From: Coprococcus ammoniilyticus
GTDB taxonomy: Bacteria > Bacillota > Clostridia > Lachnospirales > Lachnospiraceae
NCBI RefSeq assembly: GCF_025567345.1
Contig: NZ_JAOQJS010000003.1
Location: 62,001 to 126,000, forward strand
Direction of reading: 5' to 3'
Length of the DNA stretch: 64,000 bases
Notes under the pieces: generated by a model
Told to the model about the DNA's origin: nothing
The model's input: the letters and a program-made list of their open reading frames with translations, nothing else
Database searches by the model: none
Shown: positions 25,596 through 33,882 of the stretch, in pieces
Position numbering within the stretch: position 1 is the first letter of the stretch
How the letters are laid out: the number at the start of each line of letters is the position of its first letter
Program-made: the position numbers and the translations under genes

Positions 25596-26990
25596 TTATT
25601 TTTCCTCTTTCGGCAAAATGATATTTAAAAGAATAGCTACCATTGCTGCTGGTACAATTCCCGATCCACCAAATACCAACTGTACCACCTCCGGTGTATG
25701 TACCAGAATTCCGGGATTAGCTCCCATTCCATATCCAACGCCCAGTGCTACTGATACAATGGAAAGATTTCTGGCATTCAACGGATTCTTCGTGATCAAC
25801 TGAATACCACTGATTACAATCGAGGAAAACATCATGACTGCTGCGCCACCAAGTACAGACTGTGGCATGATTGATACCAACGCTGCAAGCTTTGGACATA
25901 AGCCGCAAAGGACAAGGAAAATGGCTCCGGTTGCAAGAGCGAACCGGTTTACAACCTTTGTCATGGCTACCAATCCAACGTTCTGACTGAATGATGTATT
26001 TGGCAGGACACCAAATATCGCTGCAAATGAAGAACCCAGTCCGTCACACATAACACCGCCTGCAAGTTCTTTATCTGTTGCTTCTCTGTCCAATCCGCCT
26101 TCCATAACACCTGAAATATCTCCAACCGTCTCAACTGCAGTTACAATGAACATAATAAGAACCGGAAGAATCGCCCGCAGATCGAAAACAGGTTTTACAG
26201 GCAAAAGCTTCGGAACCGCAAACCAGGAGGCTTCCGCAACTTTATCCCAGTTCAACACCCATGCCTTTGTATATTCTACACCATCTGCCGTCACTCCGGT
26301 TTTCGGCAAAACAAAGCCCATGATCATTGCTGCAATGTATCCGAAAATAATGCCAAATAAAATAGATGACGAACTCAAAAAGCCTTTTGTCGCATGTTTG
26401 AAAAACAAGATCGCAATAAGTACAAACAACGCAAGCAACAGATTCTCAATGGAGCCAAAATCTTCTGCTTTATTTCCTCCACCAAAAGAATTGATACCTA
26501 CCGAAATCAAGCTTAATCCAATCGACATTACCACGGTACCGGTTACAACCGATGGAAAGAACTTACGAAGGGGCTTTAAGAAAAAGCCAAGCACTGTTTC
26601 AAAAAGGCCACCTATAATAGATGCTCCCATGATCGCACCATATGCCAGTATACCACCACCCATGGTTGCTGCTACACTGTTAAAGACACCTATAAATCCG
26701 GAAGATGTTCCCATTATGATCGGTACCCGGCCTCCTACCGGACCAATTCCGAACAACTGTACCAATGTCACAATTCCTGCGATCAGCATCGCATTCTGAA
26801 GCAAAGAAAGCTGTAGATCTGCGAACTCACCGCCTGCCAGGCCACATGCTCCTGTGATGATCAGAAGTGGGGTCAGGTTTCCTACAAACATTGCCAAAAC
26901 ATGCTGTAATCCTAACGGAATCGCCTGCGAAAGCGGCATCTTTCCATCCATCTGAAATGCTGTCTCAGACAGCTTAAATATTTTTTTCAT
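25596..26990 (-). CDS. Nucleobase:cation symporter-2 family permease, probably xanthine/uracil
   Basis: Imports purines or uracil with protons or sodium. The protein (464 aa from ATG 26990) has about 14 membrane segments and NCS2 motifs: PLGLQHVLAMFVGNLTPLLI at the N-terminus, GVLPNTSFSQNVGLVAMTKVVNR in the middle and GMGANPG late. The ATG at 26990 has GAGGAG 9 nt upstream; 11 codons further upstream another ATG exists without such a site. It follows the xanthine dehydrogenase-type genes by about 20 bp, so xanthine or hypoxanthine is the natural substrate guess. Confidence 0.88.
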   Translation of the reverse strand: MKKIFKLSETAFQMDGKMPLSQAIPLGLQHVLAMFVGNLTPLLIITGACGLAGGEFADLQLSLLQNAMLIAGIVTLVQLFGIGPVGGRVPIIMGTSSGFIGVFNSVAATMGGGILAYGAIMGASIIGGLFETVLGFFLKPLRKFFPSVVTGTVVMSIGLSLISVGINSFGGGNKAEDFGSIENLLLALFVLIAILFFKHATKGFLSSSSILFGIIFGYIAAMIMGFVLPKTGVTADGVEYTKAWVLNWDKVAEASWFAVPKLLPVKPVFDLRAILPVLIMFIVTAVETVGDISGVMEGGLDREATDKELAGGVMCDGLGSSFAAIFGVLPNTSFSQNVGLVAMTKVVNRFALATGAIFLVLCGLCPKLAALVSIMPQSVLGGAAVMMFSSIVISGIQLITKNPLNARNLSIVSVALGVGYGMGANPGILVHTPEVVQLVFGGSGIVPAAMVAILLNIILPKEEK

Positions 26991-27009
26991 TTGTGAATTC
27001 TCCTCATCT

Positions 27010-29310
27010 TTATTCTTTTTCATCCAACATGGACATCAGTATCTTTTCCGGAGTGATCGGAAGTTCTCTGTGCCATACGCCTGTTGCACGATAGATTGCA
27101 TGTGCAATTGCAGGTGCAGGTGTATTGATCACTATCTCTCCTATAGACTTGGCTCCAAATGGGCCTGTCGATTCATAACTGTGTTCAAATTCTACCTGAA
27201 GATGCCCCATATCAAGGCGGGTTGGAATCTTATACTGCATGAAACTGGATTCAATCGGACATCCTCTTTCATTGTAGGTGACATTCTCAAACAGTGTATG
27301 CCCGATTCCCTGTACGATGCCGCCTTCTGCCTGAATACGTGCCAATGCCGGGTTGATAGGAATTCCACAATCAACAACAGCTACATAATCCAGAATTTTT
27401 ACCTCTCCTGTATATCGATCTAACTCAATCTCAACCATGCCGACCATATAAGGCGGAGGCGATACAGGTGAAGAATGGGAAACCGTTGCTACTGCTGCGA
27501 TATCATTTGCAATCTGGTCTTTTACACTAATCTCGGCAAGTGACACACTTTGATCTGTATTGACCCGACATGCCCTTCCATTTTCAAAGATCATTTCCTC
27601 CGGACTGCAGGAAAGCATACCGGCTGCTATCGCACAAAGCTTTTTTTTCAGTTTCTCACAGGCAAGTTCTACGGCCTTACCCGTAACATATGTTGTAGAT
27701 GATGCGTACGAACCGGAATCATATGGTGATGCATCTGTATCTGCCCCAAATACAGCTACATCATCCACGGAACAATCCATACATTCTGCCACCATCTGAG
27801 CCAGGATCGTGTCACACCCGGTTCCCATATCTGCCGCACCGATGATCAGATTAAATGTTCCGTCATCGGCCAGCTTTACCGTTGCCGATCCGACATCCAG
27901 ATTGGAGATACAGGAGCCTTGCATCGCCATAGCTACTCCGGCTGTTCTTACCTTCCCATCTCCTATCTCACGAACAGGATATTTCTCGTCCCAATGAAAT
28001 AATTCTTTGCATTTTGCCATACATTTATCAAGTGCGCAGGCATTTGCTGTCTCTCCATAATATGCCGGCATCTTCATTCCTTCACGGATCATGTTGTTTT
28101 CACGGATTACAGTCGGATCAATTCCAAGTCTTTCTGCAAGTTCATTTACAGCACTTTCCAGTGCAAATATACCCTGTGTCGCACCATATCCCCGGTAAGC
28201 ACCGGCTGCCATCGTATTGGTATATACTACATCATAATTAAACCGATATGCTTCAAGTCCACCTGTATAAAGGGGAATTGATTTATGTCCGCTCAGACCA
28301 ACTGTTGTAGGTCCGTGTTCTCCATATGCTCCTGTATTTGAAAGTGTATACAGATCCAGTCCGCGGATATGTCCGTCCCGGTCTGCTCCCAGGCGTACAC
28401 GGACTTCCATCTCATGCCGCGGAGAACCGGCAATCTGACTCTCTTCTCTTGTAAATATAAGTTTGGCGGGTTGTCCGGTCTTCAGTGTGACAAACGCCGG
28501 ATATACTTCACTGACTGCTGTCTGTTTTGCTCCAAAACCCCCACCGATTCTTGGTTTCTCAACACGTATCCTGCTCTTTGGAATGCCCAGTGCTCTGGAA
28601 AGGATACGACGCACATGAAATACAATCTGTGTAGACGAGATCACATGAAGCCTTCCATATCGGTCAAAACAGGTATATGTGCGGAAGGTTTCCATCATTG
28701 CCTGGTTAAACGCCCGCATATGATATGTGTGTTCGAACACCTCATCACAATCCGCTATTACGGCATCCACATCACCATCTCCGTTTTTTTCACTTGCAAC
28801 CAGATTCCGTCCGGGATCTCCTCCAACTTCCATAGGTGGAAACCAGTCCTCCTCCGGGTGTACAAGGACAGCACTATCCTTTGCCTGATGAAAATCAAGG
28901 ACCGGTTCGAGGATATCATATTTCACTTTTATCAGCTTCATTGCTTTTAAAGCAGCTTTCTCATCCGTAGCCGCAATAATAGCAACAACATCCCCTACAA
29001 AACGTACATGCCGGTCTATGATCAGCCGATCATAGGGAGATGGTTCCGGATATGTCTGTCCTGCAATCGCAAACCTCTGCTTTGGAACATCCTTCCATGT
29101 ATAAACATCTACAACTCCCGGAACTTTTTTTGCTATTGCTACGTTGATATCTTCTACAATAGCATTGGCATATGGGCTTCTTAAAAGCTTTACCGTCAAA
29201 GCATCTGATGATGTAATATCATCAACATAAACCGGTTTTCCCAAAAGGAGCTGCATTGCATCTTTTTTACGAACCGAATAATTGACTGACTTATACTTCT
29301 TTTCTTCCAT
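27010..29310 (-). CDS. xdhA: Molybdopterin-binding subunit of a xanthine dehydrogenase-family hydroxylase
   Basis: Catalytic subunit, 766 aa, of a three-subunit molybdenum hydroxylase. The N-terminal domain has GKPVYVDDI and LRSPYANAIV; the cofactor-binding part has FNQAMMETFRTY, RVEKPRIGGGFGAKQ (the molybdopterin dithiolene region), GAYRGYGATQG, and late GAKSIGEIVINTPAPAIAHAIY with the catalytic-region Glu (GE). The start at 29310 has AGAGGAGG 6 nt upstream and overlaps the [2Fe-2S] gene by 20 bp. Xanthine is suggested by the purine permease next door, but related purine hydroxylases or selenium-dependent hydroxylases look the same at this resolution. Confidence 0.9.
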   Translation of the reverse strand: MEEKKYKSVNYSVRKKDAMQLLLGKPVYVDDITSSDALTVKLLRSPYANAIVEDINVAIAKKVPGVVDVYTWKDVPKQRFAIAGQTYPEPSPYDRLIIDRHVRFVGDVVAIIAATDEKAALKAMKLIKVKYDILEPVLDFHQAKDSAVLVHPEEDWFPPMEVGGDPGRNLVASEKNGDGDVDAVIADCDEVFEHTYHMRAFNQAMMETFRTYTCFDRYGRLHVISSTQIVFHVRRILSRALGIPKSRIRVEKPRIGGGFGAKQTAVSEVYPAFVTLKTGQPAKLIFTREESQIAGSPRHEMEVRVRLGADRDGHIRGLDLYTLSNTGAYGEHGPTTVGLSGHKSIPLYTGGLEAYRFNYDVVYTNTMAAGAYRGYGATQGIFALESAVNELAERLGIDPTVIRENNMIREGMKMPAYYGETANACALDKCMAKCKELFHWDEKYPVREIGDGKVRTAGVAMAMQGSCISNLDVGSATVKLADDGTFNLIIGAADMGTGCDTILAQMVAECMDCSVDDVAVFGADTDASPYDSGSYASSTTYVTGKAVELACEKLKKKLCAIAAGMLSCSPEEMIFENGRACRVNTDQSVSLAEISVKDQIANDIAAVATVSHSSPVSPPPYMVGMVEIELDRYTGEVKILDYVAVVDCGIPINPALARIQAEGGIVQGIGHTLFENVTYNERGCPIESSFMQYKIPTRLDMGHLQVEFEHSYESTGPFGAKSIGEIVINTPAPAIAHAIYRATGVWHRELPITPEKILMSMLDEKE

Positions 29311-29776
29311 GAATGCCCTCCTCTGATCTCTTATGTTCCAGATAATTTCGAATTCCCCGCAACTGGCCTTCATATCCGGAACATCTGCAAAGATTTCCTG
29401 CCAGATAAGCACGGATCTCATCATCTGTAGGATCCGGATTTTCTCGCAATAATGCAATCGTGTTCATGACAAATCCGGGATTGCAAAATCCGCACTGATC
29501 AGCTCCCTGATCTGCAATAAAACCGACAAATTCAGAAGCTTCCTCCTGAAGTCCCTCTAATGTCTGTACCTCATGACCAGCTGCTCTTGCTGCCAGCACT
29601 GAGCAGGAAAGCACAGGAATGCCGTCCAAAAAGACTGTACACAATCCGCAATTTGCAGTTTCACAGCCTCGCTTTACACTGTAGCATCCATGCTTTCTCA
29701 GAAAATCGATCAGAAGCAGATCCGGTTCAATAGAATCCACCAGTTTTTTTCCATTTACAATTACTGTTATCTCCAT
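29291..29776 (-). CDS. xdhC: [2Fe-2S] subunit of the molybdenum hydroxylase
   Basis: Carries two [2Fe-2S] clusters that pass electrons from molybdenum to FAD. The plant-type cluster ligands are in GCETANCGLCTVFLDGIPVLSC and the second cluster, unique to this family, in QCGFCNPGFV and GNLCRCSGYEG. At 161 aa it has the usual length. It overlaps the downstream catalytic gene by 20 bp and the upstream FAD gene by 10 bp. Confidence 0.93.
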   Translation of the reverse strand: MEITVIVNGKKLVDSIEPDLLLIDFLRKHGCYSVKRGCETANCGLCTVFLDGIPVLSCSVLAARAAGHEVQTLEGLQEEASEFVGFIADQGADQCGFCNPGFVMNTIALLRENPDPTDDEIRAYLAGNLCRCSGYEGQLRGIRNYLEHKRSEEGIHGRKEV

Positions 29777-30567
29777 TTCTGCTCCTCTCTCAATTTATTT
29801 AATAATCTCTGACTTAATATACGAATCAGTCTGGAACGATACTTTGCTCCAGCTCGATGATTACTTCCTGTCGGAATATGTTTCTCTGCCCACATAGCAA
29901 AGTCCTCTATAGAGTCTTCTGTCAGTTTCTCTGACAAAAGTCCTTCTTCATCCAGAAGAAGCATCGCTCGTCCCGGTCTTGCTCCCACTGATAAACGATA
30001 TTCCCCGCCTACAACAGAAGCCGCACATGCGATCACCGGAAAATCAGTACTTTGATTTCTTACAGATGCATAAGAGAAGCACCCAGACGTTTTCTTTATG
30101 ACAAGACGAACCAGAACATCCTGATCCGGTTTCTGCCCCACAAATTCTCTAAGTGGTATTCTCCCACCCTGATATAATTCCACATATGTATCCATGGCAA
30201 GAAATACCGTCAGCACATCAGAGAAACCAAAACGTCCCCAGATACTTCCACCTATCGTTGCCAAGTTACGAAACTGTACACCGACAATATCTTTTACAGC
30301 GTCTCTGACAGAATTTTGTGTATAATTATTTAAGCCTCTATGCAATTCAAGCTGTCGTAGAGATACCATCGAACCGATAATGATCTCATTCTCCGTCTCC
30401 TCGATCTGATCCAGTTTCAGATCACATAGATCAATTGCTGTCAATATCGTCCGGTTCTGCATCTTTGTCCATAACATTCCACCGATTATACAGCTACCTT
30501 TTTTTTGATTTAACTGATAAGCCTCTTCCAGACTTTTAACACGTATATAATTCTGAATTGTTACCAT
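29767..30567 (-). CDS. xdhB: FAD-binding subunit of the molybdenum hydroxylase
   Basis: The FAD subunit of 266 aa receives electrons from the iron-sulfur subunit. The FAD-binding motif FRNLATIGGSIWGRFGFSDVL is conserved. The early loop is GSCIIGGMLWTKM, where most relatives have GGT, a mild deviation. The C-terminus is the family CO_deh_flav_C domain. The ATG at 30567 has AGGAG 6 nt upstream; an in-frame upstream ATG at 30600 has none. It is the first gene of the xdhB-xdhC-xdhA-permease operon, divergent from the importer operon. Confidence 0.9.
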   Translation of the reverse strand: MVTIQNYIRVKSLEEAYQLNQKKGSCIIGGMLWTKMQNRTILTAIDLCDLKLDQIEETENEIIIGSMVSLRQLELHRGLNNYTQNSVRDAVKDIVGVQFRNLATIGGSIWGRFGFSDVLTVFLAMDTYVELYQGGRIPLREFVGQKPDQDVLVRLVIKKTSGCFSYASVRNQSTDFPVIACAASVVGGEYRLSVGARPGRAMLLLDEEGLLSEKLTEDSIEDFAMWAEKHIPTGSNHRAGAKYRSRLIRILSQRLLNKLREEQKWR

Positions 30568-30629
30568 AAAAAGCTCCTTTAAATGTTGCCTTAGCCGCAC
30601 TATATCAAAATATATTATAGTAAAAATAC

Positions 30630-30658
30630 TTGTTTTTGAAAAGATGCTTTGCTACAAT
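30630..30658 (+). promoter_or_regulatory. Promoter of the ModE-controlled importer operon
   Basis: TTGTTT (30630-30635), a 17-bp spacer and TACAAT (30653-30658) place the transcription start inside the ModE-like palindrome. On the minus strand a TATAAT with TTTTCA 17 bp upstream lies in the same gap and could serve the xdh operon. Confidence 0.6.
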
Positions 30659-30660
30659 AC

Positions 30661-30684
30661 CGTTATATTATTCAAAATATAACG
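30661..30684. promoter_or_regulatory. ModE-like operator
   Basis: A perfect palindrome: CGTTATATT, 6 bp (ATTCAA), AATATAACG. It closely matches the E. coli ModE recognition sequence, which has CGTTATAT half-sites. It covers the predicted start point and ends just before the AAAAGGAG ribosome binding site of the binding-protein gene. A ModE-like regulator is encoded in the same operon (33547-33882), so molybdate-dependent repression of this operon is a strong inference. Confidence 0.85.
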
Positions 30685-30697
30685 AAAAGGAGTTATT

Positions 30698-31795
30698 ATG
30701 AAAAACACACTAAAAAAATACTTATCCTTATTATTAATCTGTTCCCTGCTTTTATCTCTGGTAGGCTGTAATACTTCATCAAAGCCTGCAGACACGGGGA
30801 CAACCGCTTCATCAGAAGCAACCTCAGAATTATCATCAGAAGCTTCTTCAGATGATGTGTCTACAGAAGCTGCCGAAAAAGAAACCTCTTATCCGGTCAC
30901 AGTTACGGATCAGGCAGACCGCACCGTTACCATTGAAAAAGAGCCAGCTAAGATTGTAAGCGGATATTACATTCCTTCCAGTCTTCTGATTGCACTTGGA
31001 TTATCGGACAAGGTGGTAGGCATTGAGGCAAAGGCAGACAAAAGACCAATCTACAAACTGGCTGCTCCGGAGCTTCTGGAACTTCCAAATGTCGGAACAG
31101 CAAAGGAATTCGATCTGGAAACCTGTGCTTCTCTTTCACCGGATCTTGTAATTTTGCCGTTAAAGCTAAAGGATGCCGCAAAGAGTCTGACAGAGCTTGG
31201 TATTCCTGTGTTACTGGTAAATCCAGAAAGTCCGGATCAGTTATCCGATATGATCAGTCTTATTGCCACAGCTACAAATACCCAGGATAAAGCAGACCAA
31301 CTGCTTGACTTCATTAATCAGGAAAAAGAAATGCTTACTACTTCTCTTGCAACCGCAGACGACACTCCGAATATTTACCTTGCAGGTAATTCTTCTCTCC
31401 TGTCAACTGCCGGTCCAGCTATGTACCAATCAGGTATTATCGAACTTGCAGGCGGTAAAAATGTAGCATCTGATATCTCTGATACCTATTGGGCCGAGAT
31501 TAGCTATGAACAGCTTCTCTCCTGGGATCCTGATTATATTATTCTTGCTTCTGATGCAGAATATACAGTAGATGATGTATTAAGCGATCCGAACCTGAAA
31601 GACTGCACAGCAGTAAAAAATAACCACGTTTATGCTATTCCAGGGGATATCGAAGCACTGGACAGTCCTGTACCTGCTAGTATCCTGGCTTCCATCTGGC
31701 TTGCCGGAATCCTGCATCCTGATCAGGTTTCAACTGATACTTATACGAAAGAGATGAATTCTTTCTATGAAACATTCTATGGAATCAAAAAATAA
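30698..31795 (+). CDS. ABC importer substrate-binding lipoprotein (class III, BtuF/FhuD-like), probably molybdate or tungstate
   Basis: A signal peptide with lipobox LVGC, a Ser/Thr/Glu linker, then the two-lobed class III binding domain (VTVTDQADRTVTIEKEPAKIVSGYY, LGLSDKVVGIEAKAD, SPDLVILPLKLK and the C-terminal lobe SWDPDYIILASDAEY). Such proteins usually bind siderophores or cobalamin, but MolA of Haemophilus has this fold and binds molybdate. The ModE-like operator and regulator, and the adjacent molybdenum enzyme genes, point to molybdate/tungstate here. The gene overlaps the permease gene by 29 bp. Confidence 0.85.
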   Translation: MKNTLKKYLSLLLICSLLLSLVGCNTSSKPADTGTTASSEATSELSSEASSDDVSTEAAEKETSYPVTVTDQADRTVTIEKEPAKIVSGYYIPSSLLIALGLSDKVVGIEAKADKRPIYKLAAPELLELPNVGTAKEFDLETCASLSPDLVILPLKLKDAAKSLTELGIPVLLVNPESPDQLSDMISLIATATNTQDKADQLLDFINQEKEMLTTSLATADDTPNIYLAGNSSLLSTAGPAMYQSGIIELAGGKNVASDISDTYWAEISYEQLLSWDPDYIILASDAEYTVDDVLSDPNLKDCTAVKNNHVYAIPGDIEALDSPVPASILASIWLAGILHPDQVSTDTYTKEMNSFYETFYGIKK

Positions 31796-32756
31796 AGCAA
31801 ATTTATATCTTATTGCCGGAAGCGTAGGTCTGATTCTTCTGACAGCAGCTTCCCTGTTTATCGGAAAATACAGGATCACCCTGACCGGTCTGATAGCCGG
31901 AGACTCCATGCAATGGCGTATATTTCTTACGCTCCGTGCCAGCCGCGCTGTTATCGGTGCTATCGGAGGATTTGTCCTTGGCATGGCAGGTTTTGTCTAT
32001 CAGACCGTTTTTCGGAATCCTCTGGCCTCCCCTGATATCATTGGCGTATCTTCGGGAGCCAGTGCCGGTGCAGCATTTGGAATTCTGTTCTTATCCGGTT
32101 CTATGGCGATCACAGTCTCTGCTTTTGCAGGGGCTGTTTGTTCTGTTATCCTTGCACTGGTATTATCTTCCATAACCGCAGGCCGGGATGGTCACAGCAT
32201 TGTACTTGCCGGAATCGCTGTTCACAGTCTCGCACAGACGGCGCTGGTTTGTCTGAAATTAATCGCAGATCCGGAAAAACAACTGGCATCAATTGAATAT
32301 TGGATCATGGGAAGCCTAAATGGAATCAGCATCTACTCCATAAAAGGAAATATTATCCTATGTCTTTTCTGTTCAGTCATTCTATTCTTATTATATCGAC
32401 AGATCATACTTCTCTCTTTAGATGATAATGAGGGAAAAATGCTCGGTGTAAATGTACAGCAGATTCGTCTGATTGTTTTGTTGATTGCGACACTGGCTGT
32501 TTCCGGTGTGATCAGTATGACCGGACTGATCAGCTTCGTATCTCTTCTGGCACCACACGGAGCACGTTTATTACTAAAAAACAACCGACTATCCACTATG
32601 CTGTTAAGCGGACTGATCGGTGGATGTCTGCTGACCATGGGAGATATATTCGCTCGTAGTATAGCATCCACAGAACTGCCTGTAAGTATCTTTACAAGTC
32701 TTTTAGGAGTCCCATTCTTAATCTATTTATGTATAAGGAGAAGTGATCGGATATGA
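31767..32756 (+). CDS. FecCD-family ABC importer permease
   Basis: Type II importer permease, 329 aa, about ten membrane segments, paired with the class III binding protein. The family motifs LRASRAVIGAIGGFVLGMAGFVYQTVFRNPLASPDIIGVSSGASAGA and GLISFVSLLAPHGARLL are both present. The start at ATG 31767 overlaps the binding-protein gene; ATG 31779 in frame is possible. Its stop overlaps the ATPase start (ATGA). By context, it is a MolB-like molybdate permease rather than an iron or cobalamin one. Confidence 0.9.
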   Translation: MKHSMESKNKANLYLIAGSVGLILLTAASLFIGKYRITLTGLIAGDSMQWRIFLTLRASRAVIGAIGGFVLGMAGFVYQTVFRNPLASPDIIGVSSGASAGAAFGILFLSGSMAITVSAFAGAVCSVILALVLSSITAGRDGHSIVLAGIAVHSLAQTALVCLKLIADPEKQLASIEYWIMGSLNGISIYSIKGNIILCLFCSVILFLLYRQIILLSLDDNEGKMLGVNVQQIRLIVLLIATLAVSGVISMTGLISFVSLLAPHGARLLLKNNRLSTMLLSGLIGGCLLTMGDIFARSIASTELPVSIFTSLLGVPFLIYLCIRRSDRI

Positions 32757-33550
32757 AATTACTAACTGTAAACAATCTGTCTGCCGGATATAATGGAACA
32801 AACATTATCAGAAATATCAGTTTTTCCGTCGACTCCGGTCAGATTATTGGTATACTGGGGGCAAACGGTTGCGGAAAAACCACCTTGATCAAGTCCCTGG
32901 CAAATCTGCTTCCCCATACGGGGAACTGTCAGCTTGATACAATTACCGTAGAATCAGTTTCCCCAAAGGAACTGGCAAGGCTTTGTGGATATATACCACA
33001 AAATAACAGTATCTCTTTAGATCTCACGCTTTTTGATGTAGTTATGATGGGGTTCAACCCTGAACTGAAACTGTTGCAGACTCCAACCCGGCAAATGAAA
33101 GAAACAGCTATACAGGCACTTATCGATGTTGGTCTTGGCAACCGGATGTATGATAATTTTCAAAGTCTGAGTGCCGGTCAGAAACAGTTATGTATATTAG
33201 CACGTACATTTGCAGGCAAACGAAAACTTCTTCTTTTGGATGAACCGGAAAGTGCCTTAGATTTTCGGCTACGTTATCAGGCAATGGAACTTTTACAGGA
33301 TTATATCCAACAAAATCATGCTTCTGCCCTGATCACACTACATGATTCAGCTCTGGCGCTAAATTATTGTGATTCACTTCTGATCCTGTCAGACGGCAGA
33401 TTGATCGGTACGATCATTCCATCCGAAACATCAATTTCCGATATGGAACAGCTTCTTTCCAAAATATATGGTACAATCAGTCTGTCAACGCTTAACGATC
33501 GTCTTGGAAATAGCAGGCTTGTTATGATGAAGGAGGCTGAAACATCTTGA
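32753..33550 (+). CDS. ABC importer ATPase of the FecE/MolC type
   Basis: Cytoplasmic ATPase (265 aa) for the importer. Walker A GANGCGKTT (about residues 36-44), Q-loop YIPQNN, signature LSAGQKQLCILARTF, Walker B LLLLDEPESALDF and the switch His in TLHDSALAL are visible. The signature begins LSAGQ instead of LSGGQ, within the usual range. Start and stop overlap neighbours (4 bp each), so translation of the operon is coupled. Confidence 0.92.
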   Translation: MKLLTVNNLSAGYNGTNIIRNISFSVDSGQIIGILGANGCGKTTLIKSLANLLPHTGNCQLDTITVESVSPKELARLCGYIPQNNSISLDLTLFDVVMMGFNPELKLLQTPTRQMKETAIQALIDVGLGNRMYDNFQSLSAGQKQLCILARTFAGKRKLLLLDEPESALDFRLRYQAMELLQDYIQQNHASALITLHDSALALNYCDSLLILSDGRLIGTIIPSETSISDMEQLLSKIYGTISLSTLNDRLGNSRLVMMKEAETS

Positions 33551-33882
33551 AAGCAATAACAAAAATTTATTTTGTAAATGATAATAACGAAAAATTTTTT
33601 GGGGCCGGACCATGCCAACTGCTTCATATGATCGAAGAAACCGGCTCTCTCCGTTCTGCATCAATCTCTATGGGACTTGCCTATACAAAGGCACTCCGTA
33701 TGATCAATAAGGCAGAAAAAGAACTGGGATTTTCTCTGACAAAACGTAGCACCGGTGGCAGATCCGGTGGTGGAAGTACTCTGACTCCAGAGGGAAAGGA
33801 ATGGCTGAAAAAATATGAAACCTACCGGAATGCCTGTAACGAGGCCAACAGCAAACTCTATATGGAGATCTTTTCAGACTAG
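33547..33882 (+). CDS. ModE-like winged-helix regulator without molybdate-binding domain, TTG start
   Basis: A 111-aa LysR-type winged helix-turn-helix, the N-terminal part of ModE (FFGAGPCQLLHMIEETGSLRSASISMGLAYTKALRMINKAEKELGF), with the ModE-typical wing GGRSGGGSTLTPEG. The C-terminal mop/TOBE domains of E. coli ModE are absent, so molybdate sensing, if any, must work differently. The TTG at 33547 overlaps the stop codon of the ATPase gene and has AAGGAGG 10 nt upstream. It sits in the operon whose promoter carries the ModE palindrome, so autoregulation is likely. Confidence 0.85.
   Translation: MKAITKIYFVNDNNEKFFGAGPCQLLHMIEETGSLRSASISMGLAYTKALRMINKAEKELGFSLTKRSTGGRSGGGSTLTPEGKEWLKKYETYRNACNEANSKLYMEIFSD

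Noticed and set aside
30698..33550. Iron-siderophore importer
   Set aside because: The family alone suggests it, but the ModE-like palindrome, ModE-like gene and molybdenum enzyme context favour molybdate or tungstate.
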